A DNA stretch of 64,000 nt, taken from assembly GCF_900112865.1 (NCBI RefSeq), contig NZ_FONH01000002.1, forward strand, positions 168,713 to 232,712, written 5' to 3'. Below are positions 34,271 to 42,588 of the stretch, piece by piece. Positions within the stretch are counted from its first letter, which is position 1; each line of letters starts with the position of its first letter. Both the position numbers and the translations under genes were made by a program. A model generated the notes under the pieces. That model worked only from the letters and a program-made list of their open reading frames with translations, had not been told where the DNA came from and did no database searches. The DNA is from Dyella marensis (GTDB lineage: Bacteria > Pseudomonadota > Gammaproteobacteria > Xanthomonadales > Rhodanobacteraceae).

Positions 34271-35521
34271 TCAGCGCATCGAGTTGTTGTCCCAGCGCAG
34301 GCCCTTGGAGGCGAGATCGTCGATCATCTTGCCGGCCGCATCGGTAGTGATGAAGTCGAACGACTTCCAGCCGTTGCCGTACAGGAAAGACCAATCCCAG
34401 CGCGACACCGTGTTGTCGCCATAGGCCACCGACCACAGGCGGTAGCAGCACTGCCCGGTGTTCTGGAAGAACGCGCGGTTCTGGCCGTCGCCGCTCCACG
34501 CGCCTGGGTCGGCGATGGGATTGAAGATGCCCACTGGCTTGCGGTACTGGCCCACCACGTTGTAAGCGTTCTGCAGGCGGCCGTTCTTGGTATTGATGTT
34601 CACTTCCACGCCAAGGGTGTAGTCCTTGGTCATGTAGTTCTTCTCGATGTCGATCAGGTTGCGGTACTTGTCCAGCATGTTGTTGGTCAGCACCGGAATG
34701 CCGAGGAACGGCTCCTGGCTGTTGTCGTTGTGCGGATTGGCCGACTTGTACAGATCCGCCTCGAGATCGGCGGGGTTGGGATAGGTGGAGACGTTGAACT
34801 TCACCGCCACCCAGTTGCGCGCCAGCGAGCCGTGGCTGTCGCGGTGGTTGTTCATCAGGCGCCACACCGACTGCATGGAGGCGCGGTCCTTCACGTCCAG
34901 CACGATGATGCCGCTGGTCTCGCCGAGGCGATATTCGTCGAGCAGCTGCGCGAACGCCGGGATGTGCTGGTTGTAGACCTTGCTGCGGTCGGGCGACAGC
35001 AGGTAGTGGTGTTCGAGGTTGCCGTACCAGTTCACCTGGTTGACATAGGGGTTGTAGCCCTGCGGCTGGTTGTGGCTCTGCGCATAGGGATCGAACTTGC
35101 GCTGGCCGCTGCCCTGGTAGATATCGGTGGTGCGGCCCAGGGTGAAATCGTGCATCAGGATCGGAATGCCATCGCGGGTCATCTTGATGTCGACCTCGAC
35201 CGCCTCGAAACCGCCGTGCAGGGCATCCTGCACCGCGTAGATCGAATTCTCCGGATCGCCGGAAGCGCGATCGTTCCTGGCACCGCAGGTATTGGCCGGA
35301 CCCTTCTCATTGCCCCACCAGCCGCGATGCGCGATCACGACCACCATGTGGCGTTCGGAATTGAGGTGTTTCCAGACGTTGAGGATCTTGTAGTTCTGGT
35401 ACACGCACGGTTCGGAAATTCCAGCCGAGGCCTTGGGCGCCAGGGTGGCTCCCAGCGCGAGCAGCAATACGCTGCTCAGGACGCGCAGCGTCGAAGTTTG
35501 CTTGTTGGAACGACGTTTCAT
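34271..35521 (-). CDS. Glycerophosphodiester phosphodiesterase (secreted)
   Basis: Protein of 416 aa, ATG at 35521 with GGAGAT upstream. The signal peptide ends near P-K-A-S-A. GDPD marks: I-A-H-R-G-W-W, P-E-N-S, V-E-V-D-I-K-M-T-R-D-G-I-P-I-L-M-H-D, which supply the metal- and phosphate-binding His, Arg, Glu and Asp. A long insert (about 120-200) and several cysteines recall extracellular eukaryote-like or spider-toxin-like GDPD members; whether it acts as a glycerophosphodiesterase or a phospholipase D is open. Upstream lies a TCAC-N5-GTGA palindrome. It may supply phosphate or glycerol from lipid head groups. Confidence 0.87.
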   Translation of the reverse strand: MKRRSNKQTSTLRVLSSVLLLALGATLAPKASAGISEPCVYQNYKILNVWKHLNSERHMVVVIAHRGWWGNEKGPANTCGARNDRASGDPENSIYAVQDALHGGFEAVEVDIKMTRDGIPILMHDFTLGRTTDIYQGSGQRKFDPYAQSHNQPQGYNPYVNQVNWYGNLEHHYLLSPDRSKVYNQHIPAFAQLLDEYRLGETSGIIVLDVKDRASMQSVWRLMNNHRDSHGSLARNWVAVKFNVSTYPNPADLEADLYKSANPHNDNSQEPFLGIPVLTNNMLDKYRNLIDIEKNYMTKDYTLGVEVNINTKNGRLQNAYNVVGQYRKPVGIFNPIADPGAWSGDGQNRAFFQNTGQCCYRLWSVAYGDNTVSRWDWSFLYGNGWKSFDFITTDAAGKMIDDLASKGLRWDNNSMR

Positions 35522-35653
35522 TGAGCGAGATCTCCGGGCGAGTCTTAGTGATGAATACGCCGCATGTCCCCGACCACCAGGCTCGTCAGCGAACACCAGC
35601 GCGGCGGGACCGTGCGTCTCCCCTGAGAGCCGATCCCGTTGTGCGCATTTTTA

Positions 35654-35666
35654 TCACTCACAGTGA
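35654..35666. promoter_or_regulatory. Palindrome TCAC-TCACA-GTGA upstream of the phosphodiesterase gene
   Basis: TCAC and GTGA are separated by five bases in an AT-rich context (ATTTTTATCACTCACAGTGA), 133 bp before the ATG. The same arms and spacing occur at 20193-20205 before the TonB-receptor operon, and TCAC-A-GTGA with a single-base spacer occurs at 37862-37870 before the polygalacturonase gene. A common regulator is possible. Confidence 0.4.
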
Positions 35667-35778
35667 CAAATTGATGTTTGGTGCGTGACCGGTGCTTGAC
35701 GTGGAGCGCGACGAGAGACCGCGCGATGAAACATTCGCTCGCAACGCAACGCTGCCATCAGCCCTGCGCCCCAACCCC

Positions 35779-35906
35779 GTCATTCCGGCGCAGGCCGGAA
35801 TCCAGTGGCCATAGCGCTGGTTTGCAAGCGAAAGGCCGGAAGCTCCTGCTCTCACGTTTGAGCACAGGGTGTCGTCACTGAATTCCGGCCCGCGCCGGAA
35901 TGACGA
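35779..35906. repeat. Pair of REP-like palindromes
   Basis: Two copies of the CATTCCGGCGCAGGCCGGAAT family, at about 35779-35806 and 35880-35905, in opposite orientation about 75 bp apart. They lie between the phosphodiesterase promoter and the polygalacturonase terminator. Downstream (about 35910-35985) there is a short inverted repeat of GTGAGCCGCAGGCGA and its complement TCGCCTGCGGCTCAC. Confidence 0.75.
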
Positions 35907-35998
35907 GTTGGCTGGAGTGAGCCGCAGGCGAGCATGGCGACGTCCGAACGCAGCCATGCTGGGGTTCGCCTGCGGCTCACCAAAACCAACACCATCGG

Positions 35999-36034
35999 CA
36001 AAAAAAAAACGGGCCGGAGCTTGCCTCCGGCCCG
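35999..36034 (-). terminator. Rho-independent terminator of the polygalacturonase gene
   Basis: On the minus strand a nine-pair stem (CGGGCCGGA / TCCGGCCCG, loop of seven) is followed by a run of nine T. It begins 19 bp after the stop codon at 36053. Confidence 0.92.
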
Positions 36035-36052
36035 CATCGACTAGCTACCTAC

Positions 36053-37693
36053 TCAGAGCGGCGCCGTCGCCAGCACGCTGCTCATCGGCACGAACGCGCT
36101 GGTGCAATCGCGCGGCGCCGGGCTCTGCGTGACCGCGCCATCGAACGACACGCCATTGCCGTGCTTCTGTTCCATCGCCTTGGCGAAGCTGACCGGGCCC
36201 GGCCCCAGGGTGAACACGGTGTTGGCCGGCAGCGTGCCCGGTCCGCCGTTGTGGCCCTTCAGGTAGGTGGTCGGCTGGGTACCGTCGAACTGCACGTTGT
36301 CCAGCACGATGCGCAGCGGATAGCTGGCATAGGCCTCGAACGTGGCCTGGCCGCCGCCGTAGGCCACGCTGCCCAGGTCGTGGAAGTCGTGCACTTCGAT
36401 GCCGGTGAAGGACGGATAGGACTTCTTGGTCTTGGTCGAGCTGTAGAACGCGTCGAACACCAGCGGCTGGCGCACGTTGCGCATGCATACGCCGCGATAC
36501 ACCACGTCGCTGACCGCACCGCCGCGCGACACGTCGGACTTGATGCGGATGCCCACGCTGTTGGAGCCGTCATGGCCGTCGACCGTGAGGTCCTCCACCG
36601 TCATGTCGCTCACGCCGGTATTGGTTTCGCTGCCGATCGACATGCCATGCCCGGCATACAGGTGGTCGTGCGAGAACAGCAGATGCTGCGAGCCCTTACC
36701 GGAGCCGGCCTTCACCGCCACGTGGTCGTCGCCGGTGCTGATATACGAATAGGCCAGCACGACGTGGGTGGATTCGCCCGGATCGAAGCCATCTGTGTTC
36801 TTCACCGTGTCCGGCGTAAAGCAGGTGGCCGGCGTCTTCGCATCCGGCGTCGTGCCCTTCGGGCAGGCATTGCCCTGCACGGTGTAGGCCAGGCTGGGCG
36901 AGAGGATCTTGACGTTCCACGCCAGCACGTCGTCCATGCCGTCGAGCACGACATGGAAGTTCGGCGAGTTCTGCAGCGTCACGCCGGACAGGGTGAAGTG
37001 ATTGCCGCCGTTGATGTTCAGCAGGCGCGGGTTGTGCTGCGTCACGCTGCTGGTCTTGGTCTGGTAGGCCACGTCCCACCAGCTGCGCAGGCCCTTGTTG
37101 GCGCCGCCGGTCAGCAGGCTGCCGCCGCGGCCGTCGATGATGCCCTCGCCGACGATGCCAGCGTTGTCGACATGGTTGCCGTTGAGCAGCGCATAGCACG
37201 AGACCTTGTCGGTCTTGTTGGCGATGCCGCACAAGCCCAGGCCATTGTCGAAATCCTTGGGGTTGCGCGAAGCGAACAGCGTAACGTTCTTGTCGAGCCA
37301 CAGCGTCACGCCCGAGCGCAGCGTCAGCGGACCGCTGAGGAAGCCCGACGGGCCGTTCGCCACCGCCACCAGCTTCACCGCGCCGCCGGTGACGGCGCAG
37401 TGGTCGATGGCCGACTGCAGGTCCTCGGTGTCCGGGGCGGACTTGGACGGATCGGCATCGCTGGCATCTAGCGAGCCGTTGACCGGCGTGCGCCTGGCGG
37501 TCAGCGTCGTGCACACGGCGGAAGCCGCCGGCAACGAGGGTTCGGCGGCGGTCGTGCCCCAGCTCGTCTGCACCGGCGCCTGCGTCGCCGCGCAGGCGAA
37601 CGAGGCGACGAATGCGGTGGAACCGATCAGGACATGGATGGCGTGTGACAACGACTTCGGTGACAACAAGGCATGACTCCCCTGCGTACGCAT
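36053..37693 (-). CDS. GH28 polygalacturonase (pectinase)
   Basis: Protein of 546 aa, ATG at 37693 with GGAGAG six bases upstream; signal peptide to about residue 36. All four GH28 hallmarks are present: N299-T-D301-G-F-D, G-D322-D323 in S-T-G-D-D-H, G-H-G in A-G-H-G-M-S-I-G and the substrate-binding I-R-I-K. It hydrolyses alpha-1,4-galacturonan by inversion; the fold is a right-handed beta-helix. Longer than many bacterial members because of an N-terminal extension of about 80 residues. It implies access to plant cell walls or plant debris. Own promoter and own terminator indicate a single-gene unit. Confidence 0.94.
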   Translation of the reverse strand: MRTQGSHALLSPKSLSHAIHVLIGSTAFVASFACAATQAPVQTSWGTTAAEPSLPAASAVCTTLTARRTPVNGSLDASDADPSKSAPDTEDLQSAIDHCAVTGGAVKLVAVANGPSGFLSGPLTLRSGVTLWLDKNVTLFASRNPKDFDNGLGLCGIANKTDKVSCYALLNGNHVDNAGIVGEGIIDGRGGSLLTGGANKGLRSWWDVAYQTKTSSVTQHNPRLLNINGGNHFTLSGVTLQNSPNFHVVLDGMDDVLAWNVKILSPSLAYTVQGNACPKGTTPDAKTPATCFTPDTVKNTDGFDPGESTHVVLAYSYISTGDDHVAVKAGSGKGSQHLLFSHDHLYAGHGMSIGSETNTGVSDMTVEDLTVDGHDGSNSVGIRIKSDVSRGGAVSDVVYRGVCMRNVRQPLVFDAFYSSTKTKKSYPSFTGIEVHDFHDLGSVAYGGGQATFEAYASYPLRIVLDNVQFDGTQPTTYLKGHNGGPGTLPANTVFTLGPGPVSFAKAMEQKHGNGVSFDGAVTQSPAPRDCTSAFVPMSSVLATAPL

Positions 37694-38110
37694 GCAGCTC
37701 TCCAGAATGTGTTGATAAGCGGACGTACCTCCGCGGCGGCAAGCGTAGAGAGCGCGTCGCTCCTGCTCTTGTCCGCGCAGGCCGCGGCATGGTCATGCAA
37801 GGCCGGCAGGTGAAATTCGTGATGCGTCGCGAATTCGGCGGGGCAAGAATTTGCGCACTCGTCACAGTGAACAAGCGCAATTCCGCACATAAAACGTAAG
37901 CCCGCTGTCGGATATCTGAAGCCGCTTTGGCGTAAAGGCGGCATGACGGCGCCACCGGCGAGGTGGCCAGTCCATCACTGGTTTGCCCACGGTGGGCGGC
38001 CACGCGCAGGTGGCAGGCGATCCGCACAGGTTCGGCACGGCGCAGGCGGCTCCGGACCGCGGACGCGGAATGCTCTGCGGTACTTCGTCGAACCGAGTCC
38101 GCCGAAACGC
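37694..38110. other. Promoter region of the polygalacturonase gene
   Basis: No gene recognised. It contains TCAC-A-GTGA at 37862-37870. Near 37980-38020 a GTTTGCCCACGGTGGGC stem is visible. The rest is unremarkable. Confidence 0.4.
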
Positions 38111-38137
38111 AGAGGGCCCCGTCATGCGGGGCCCTCT
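38111..38137 (-). terminator. Terminator-like hairpin after the oxidase gene
   Basis: An 11-pair perfect stem, AGAGGGCCCCG / CGGGGCCCTCT with loop TCATG, lies 11 bp beyond the stop codon of the amino-acid oxidase gene. Only a weak T-run (GCGTTTCGG) follows on the minus strand. Confidence 0.75.
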
Positions 38138-38147
38138 CTGTCCGTCG

Positions 38148-40253
38148 TTACACCGCCTCCGGCTCCTGCGACTGCCGCTTGGGATCGATCTTGCGCAGGA
38201 TCTTGTCGAGCTCGTCGTCGGTACCCTCCGACGCCTCTTCCGGGCAGATGAACGGATAGGCCCGGTTGTCGATGATCGGCTCGATGCCGAAGAAGTCGTT
38301 CAGGACCGACTCCGCCGTGCAGTAGGCGCCTTCCACCCAGGCCTGGTCGTTCGAATAGGCCTCGCCGACGATGAAGATGTCGGCATCCGCGCCCTGGATC
38401 AACTGCGACGGCTTGCGGATCTTGCGCTGCACGTCGCCGATGTCGTAGTGCGGCGCCCACTCGTGATAGCCGGCATTGAACGGCGGCAGCGCCCAGTCCA
38501 TGTAGGCGGACTGCAGCGGCTCGGGCACGGCGGTGTAGTCCGAGTTCGGGCCGAAGTGAAGCTCCGCCAGCATCTTGCGCAGCATCTTCACCATGCGTGC
38601 CGGCACCGGGCGCGGGCCATCCAGCGGCTGGGTGTCCTGCGAGCTGGGGATTTCGCGCTGGCGCTTGGGGCCCAGCTCCAGTTCGTGCCAGAACGCCGTG
38701 TTGTCCTCGTCGTCGTAGCTGGCCAGGATGCCGTAGACCGGCTTCTTCTTCGTCGCGGTGGCGTTGTTGCCGAAGTACACCACCATGCGGATCGGCGAGT
38801 TGCTCACGCTGGGCCCGATGGTGTCGTTGCGCGAGGCCGCGGTCAGCTGCTTGGCCTGGCTGATGGTCAGGGCCTGGTCGGTGATGTTCTCGATCGCCTT
38901 GAGCATGTCCGCGGCGGACTCGTAGGGCACGTCGACCAGCGTCGTCATCGCCTTCAGCGCCGCGGCGGGGAATTTCTGTCCCCGCAGCGTGGAGATCGTC
39001 TCTGGCGTGATCGTATAGCCGACCACCTGGGCCGGATAAGGCGCCGGATTGTCGATATCGGGCGACCACCACGGCTGGTCGAAGAACATGCCGATCTTGT
39101 ACGACGGCTGCATGATCGTCGACTCCAGGTACAGGCCGACCTTCTCGTGATTGAGCACGTCCACCTCGCCCTTCCCAGCGGCACGGAACCGGGTGGCCTG
39201 CGCGACCAGGTCGATCGCCGCCCGCGGCATCGCCATCCACGCCGCATCCGCCTCGCTGGCGCCGGCGGCGATATTGGGATTGTCGCGATGGGCGTAGGTG
39301 AAGACCGCCTTGCCGGACTTGGACAGGATGGAATGCAGGCGCGTGTCGGGGCGATAGCGGAACTCGACGCCCTTGGCCTTGGCCTGCTTCACGATCTCCT
39401 CGAACAGCGCATTGAACATGCCCGAGTAGCCGATCGACAGCGTGCGGTACTGGCTGCCCGGGGTGAACTCGTTGTTGATGTTGAACGAAACGCCGGCATG
39501 CGTATTGATGACATTGGAGCTGTAGCCGTTGCCGTCGGCCGCATAGTCATAGCCTTCCGCGCCGAGCTGATCGTAAAGCAGGTTCCAGTAGCCGATGTCC
39601 TTCAGATAGTCGCCCGGCTGGAACACGCTGGACGCGGGCAGCTGCGCGGTGATCCGGCCGTGCTGGTAGAAGCGGCACCAGTCGCGCCGGGTGAAGTCGT
39701 TCCACGGCTTGGTGGTGGCCAGGTCCTGCACGGTGGTGAAACCCTGGTCCGGCGTGGTCGACGCGCCGAAGTTGTTCACGTTGTACGGCGCGGGCGTATT
39801 GGAGCTGATCGAATTCAGATAGAAGTTGCGCGAGCGCAGATAGAACAGCTGGTTGTTGGTGACATTGAACGGCACCGAATACTTGTCCAGGCCCAGCATG
39901 GAGATCACCGTGGTGACCACGCGATGGCCCGGCGCCAGGCCGTTGTTCGGATCCGGGTTGTCCTTGCTCGGGATCCGGTTCCAGTAGGAATAGCGCATGC
40001 CGCCGAGTTCGACGTAGGAGTCGGTCTTGTCGTCGTTGTAATGCCAGGTGCACACGCGCGCACCTGCCGCGCGGCTGCCCGGGTAGCGCTTGGTGAAGTC
40101 GTACTTGCCCCAGTCGTACAGCTCCAGGACGTCGCCCTTCTTCAGCTGCCTGGCGTTGAACTTGCTCTGCTTGCACTGGCCGGTGAGCAGGCGCCAGGCC
40201 GTATAGAGGCCGGAGGCGCCGGCGCCGAAGATCGAGTAGGTCTTCTGTGTCAT
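38148..40253 (-). CDS. Flavin-dependent L-amino-acid oxidase / monoamine oxidase family
   Basis: Protein of 701 aa, ATG at 40253 with AGGGAG about eight bases upstream. Residues 7-20 (I-F-G-A-G-A-S-G-L-Y-T-A) are the FAD Rossmann motif. An arginine-rich substrate/FAD loop G-A-R-V follows, with E-L-G-G-M-R-Y-S and a C-terminal F-I-V-G-E-A-Y-S-N-D-Q-A-W-V-E-G-A segment that closes the FAD site in this family. No signal peptide. Its length is close to the bacterial L-glutamate/L-lysine oxidases and plant-pathogen tryptophan monooxygenases. Expected reaction: amino acid + O2 to 2-oxo acid + NH3 + H2O2. It follows the decarboxylase gene by 40 nt in one operon, so the 2-oxo acid is likely passed to that enzyme. 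Substrate unproven. Confidence 0.8.
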   Translation of the reverse strand: MTQKTYSIFGAGASGLYTAWRLLTGQCKQSKFNARQLKKGDVLELYDWGKYDFTKRYPGSRAAGARVCTWHYNDDKTDSYVELGGMRYSYWNRIPSKDNPDPNNGLAPGHRVVTTVISMLGLDKYSVPFNVTNNQLFYLRSRNFYLNSISSNTPAPYNVNNFGASTTPDQGFTTVQDLATTKPWNDFTRRDWCRFYQHGRITAQLPASSVFQPGDYLKDIGYWNLLYDQLGAEGYDYAADGNGYSSNVINTHAGVSFNINNEFTPGSQYRTLSIGYSGMFNALFEEIVKQAKAKGVEFRYRPDTRLHSILSKSGKAVFTYAHRDNPNIAAGASEADAAWMAMPRAAIDLVAQATRFRAAGKGEVDVLNHEKVGLYLESTIMQPSYKIGMFFDQPWWSPDIDNPAPYPAQVVGYTITPETISTLRGQKFPAAALKAMTTLVDVPYESAADMLKAIENITDQALTISQAKQLTAASRNDTIGPSVSNSPIRMVVYFGNNATATKKKPVYGILASYDDEDNTAFWHELELGPKRQREIPSSQDTQPLDGPRPVPARMVKMLRKMLAELHFGPNSDYTAVPEPLQSAYMDWALPPFNAGYHEWAPHYDIGDVQRKIRKPSQLIQGADADIFIVGEAYSNDQAWVEGAYCTAESVLNDFFGIEPIIDNRAYPFICPEEASEGTDDELDKILRKIDPKRQSQEPEAV

Positions 40254-40293
40254 GGTGATAGCTCCCTGAAGGCGGAGTGGCTGGCAGCGCGGT

Positions 40294-42066
40294 TCATTCG
40301 CTGCCGAGGCGGTACATCTGGCCGGGCAGATCCTTTTGCGGAATGACGACTTCGACGAGCACGGGCTTGTCCTTGATCTTGGCGATGCGCGGCAAGGCGG
40401 CATTGAGTTCGTCCACCGTCTCCACCCGGATGCCCTCGGCACCGAAGGCCTTGGCCAGCGCGAGGTAGTCCCACTTGGGCAGGATGTCGAAGGCGTCGAA
40501 CTTGTGCTTCGGGCCGGGCTTGAACGCCGACATGTCGACGTACACCTGCTCGATCGCATAGACCTGGTTGCTCATCACGAAGATCACCGCGTTGAGCTGG
40601 TTGCGGGCGAGCGTGGACAGCGACTGGCAGACCATCATGAAGCCGCCGTCGCCGGCGACGGTCCACGCGCGCTTGCCGCTGCCCAGCTGCGCGCCGCAGG
40701 CGGCGCCGGTCTCGAAGCCGATGCACTGCCATGCAGCCGATGAAACGAAGCTGCCCTGCTTGAGGCCATAGCAGTTGGTGGCGACGTACATCGACGAGCT
40801 GACGCCGTAGGTCATCACGATGTCCTTCAGCAGGTCCTTGTCCTGCAGGAACTTCATGGTGTGGGCGAAGAACCGGTTGTAGGTGATGATCTGCGGCTGG
40901 GCGTCGTAGACCGGATCGGAATTGGCCGCCCATGGCTGCGGGTACTTCGGCTGCGGCGGCGCCTTGGCCTTGATCGGATAGGCCTTGCTGGCGGTGAACC
41001 TGGCCAGCAGGGCTTCCATGAAGTCGCGCATGGTCACGTCGCCGTACTTGAAATAGCCGGCGCGCACGCCGGCGGTGTCGGCCAGCACCATGTCGGCGTA
41101 CTTGGCTTCGATGAAGGTGAGGTAGTCGTCCGTGATGATGGCGCCCAGCGTCAGCACGCAGTCCGAGGCCATCACGATCTCGCGTACCGCCTCGATCGAG
41201 GCGGCGTCGGAGTAGGTGCCGATGAACTTGTCGCCCTGCTCGTCCAGCACGCTCTTGCCGAGGGTGGTGGTCGTATAGAGGAAGCCGCTGGCGTCGATGA
41301 TCTTCTGCAGCAGGCCGGACAGGCCGAAGCGCAGGACCTCGACGCCGGCGAAGATCAGCGGACTCTTGGCCTGGGTGATCATCGCCCAGGCCTGGTCCAC
41401 CGCATTGCGCAGCGCCAGCTCGGGGCTGCGCGTGACGCGCGGCTTGAGCGGCGTCGCCGGCGGACGCTCGCAGGGCTGGCCCCAGACCTCCTTGTAGCAG
41501 GCGATGTAGACGGGGCGCTTCTCGGTGATCGCATCGACCAGCAGCTCGTCGATCTGTTCGGCCGCACCCACGTTGGTGCTCAGGGTGATCGCCTTGACGG
41601 TGACATACTCGTAGATGGCGCGGTCCGAATTGAGGTCGCCGGTGGAGTGGTGGAACAGCACGTCGTACATGTCGGTGATATCGCGCATGTCGGCGCCGGG
41701 CGTGGCGCTGATCACCACGATCGGACTGCGCTCGACCCAGGCGCCGGCAATCGCATTGAGCGCGCTGTAGGTGCTGACGCCGAACTGCAAGGACACGGCG
41801 GCGAGGCCGCGGGTACGCGCATAGGCATCGGCGGCGTAAGCCGCGTCCAGTTCGTTGATCGCGCCGATGGTGTTGACGCCGTCGAAATATTCCAGCGCCT
41901 GGGTGAAGTGCTTTACGTAGTCGCCGGGTATCTGGAAGACATCCGTCACATTCAATTGCTTCAGTCGCGTCAACAGATAATCGGCGACGGTGAAGGTGGC
42001 GGTCGATATCGACGCCGGCGCGGTGGCGATGGAGCGGGACTTGTTCGAGATATTGCTGTCTGCCAT
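40294..42066 (-). CDS. ThDP-dependent 2-oxo-acid decarboxylase (indolepyruvate/pyruvate type)
   Basis: Protein of 590 aa, ATG at 42066 with GGGGGA upstream. The PYR domain holds the ThDP-activating glutamate E72 in I-N-E-L-D-A-A-Y. The H139-H140 pair is the active-site signature of pyruvate, indolepyruvate and phenylpyruvate decarboxylases, absent from ThDP synthases and oxidases. The PP domain has the Mg/ThDP motif G472-D473-G-G through M-S-N-Q. Predicted reaction: 2-oxo acid to aldehyde + CO2. Leading gene of a two-gene operon with the oxidase. With tryptophan the pair would yield indole-3-acetaldehyde, the precursor of IAA; with phenylalanine, phenylacetaldehyde. Choice of substrate cannot be read here. 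No aldehyde dehydrogenase gene is nearby. Confidence 0.87.
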   Translation of the reverse strand: MADSNISNKSRSIATAPASISTATFTVADYLLTRLKQLNVTDVFQIPGDYVKHFTQALEYFDGVNTIGAINELDAAYAADAYARTRGLAAVSLQFGVSTYSALNAIAGAWVERSPIVVISATPGADMRDITDMYDVLFHHSTGDLNSDRAIYEYVTVKAITLSTNVGAAEQIDELLVDAITEKRPVYIACYKEVWGQPCERPPATPLKPRVTRSPELALRNAVDQAWAMITQAKSPLIFAGVEVLRFGLSGLLQKIIDASGFLYTTTTLGKSVLDEQGDKFIGTYSDAASIEAVREIVMASDCVLTLGAIITDDYLTFIEAKYADMVLADTAGVRAGYFKYGDVTMRDFMEALLARFTASKAYPIKAKAPPQPKYPQPWAANSDPVYDAQPQIITYNRFFAHTMKFLQDKDLLKDIVMTYGVSSSMYVATNCYGLKQGSFVSSAAWQCIGFETGAACGAQLGSGKRAWTVAGDGGFMMVCQSLSTLARNQLNAVIFVMSNQVYAIEQVYVDMSAFKPGPKHKFDAFDILPKWDYLALAKAFGAEGIRVETVDELNAALPRIAKIKDKPVLVEVVIPQKDLPGQMYRLGSE

Positions 42067-42588
42067 GACGTTTCCCCCTGTTTGGCCATGAAGGCGCACG
42101 ACACAAGCCGGTAGCGCCGTACGCGCCGCTTCCGTCGTTGCCGAAAAGATTGGATGTACGCCTGCCGGGCGCGTGCGCGCCCTTCCCCCGCCGGATGCAT
42201 GGAACGCATCCGGAACGCATCGACTATTCGGTATTGCCCCAGGACATGACCGTCCCGATCCGGGACCCAATGCAGAGAATGACGGCCTGCAGGCTAACGG
42301 TGACTTTCATAGAGCGCTCCTTGGACCGATGCGTCGGTCCGCCCCACTACGCTTGGTGATTTGCTCCAGCCAACGCATGAGGGCGATAGCCGCAAGTCGG
42401 CGCGATGCTACGCGCGGATACCGACATGGCTACTTGCAGAAACGGATCCAGCCCCCTGTAAACGGGCGGAGACTACAACGCGGAGGTGTGAAGCCTGCGT
42501 CATGGATAAAATGCAGCGATGCGTCCGCGGCGCCGTCTGCCATGGCGTGCGCTCATCCCCATCTTTTTCACCTGTCCACCAGGCCGCC
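42067..42588. other. Intergenic region between divergent decarboxylase and kinase genes
   Basis: It carries the promoters of the decarboxylase-oxidase operon (leftward) and the histidine kinase gene (rightward). The short symmetric GTCCC-gatcc-GGGAC lies near 42254-42268. A GGAGGTG at 42482 precedes an in-frame ATG at 42502 that could be an alternative start of the kinase gene. Confidence 0.4.
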
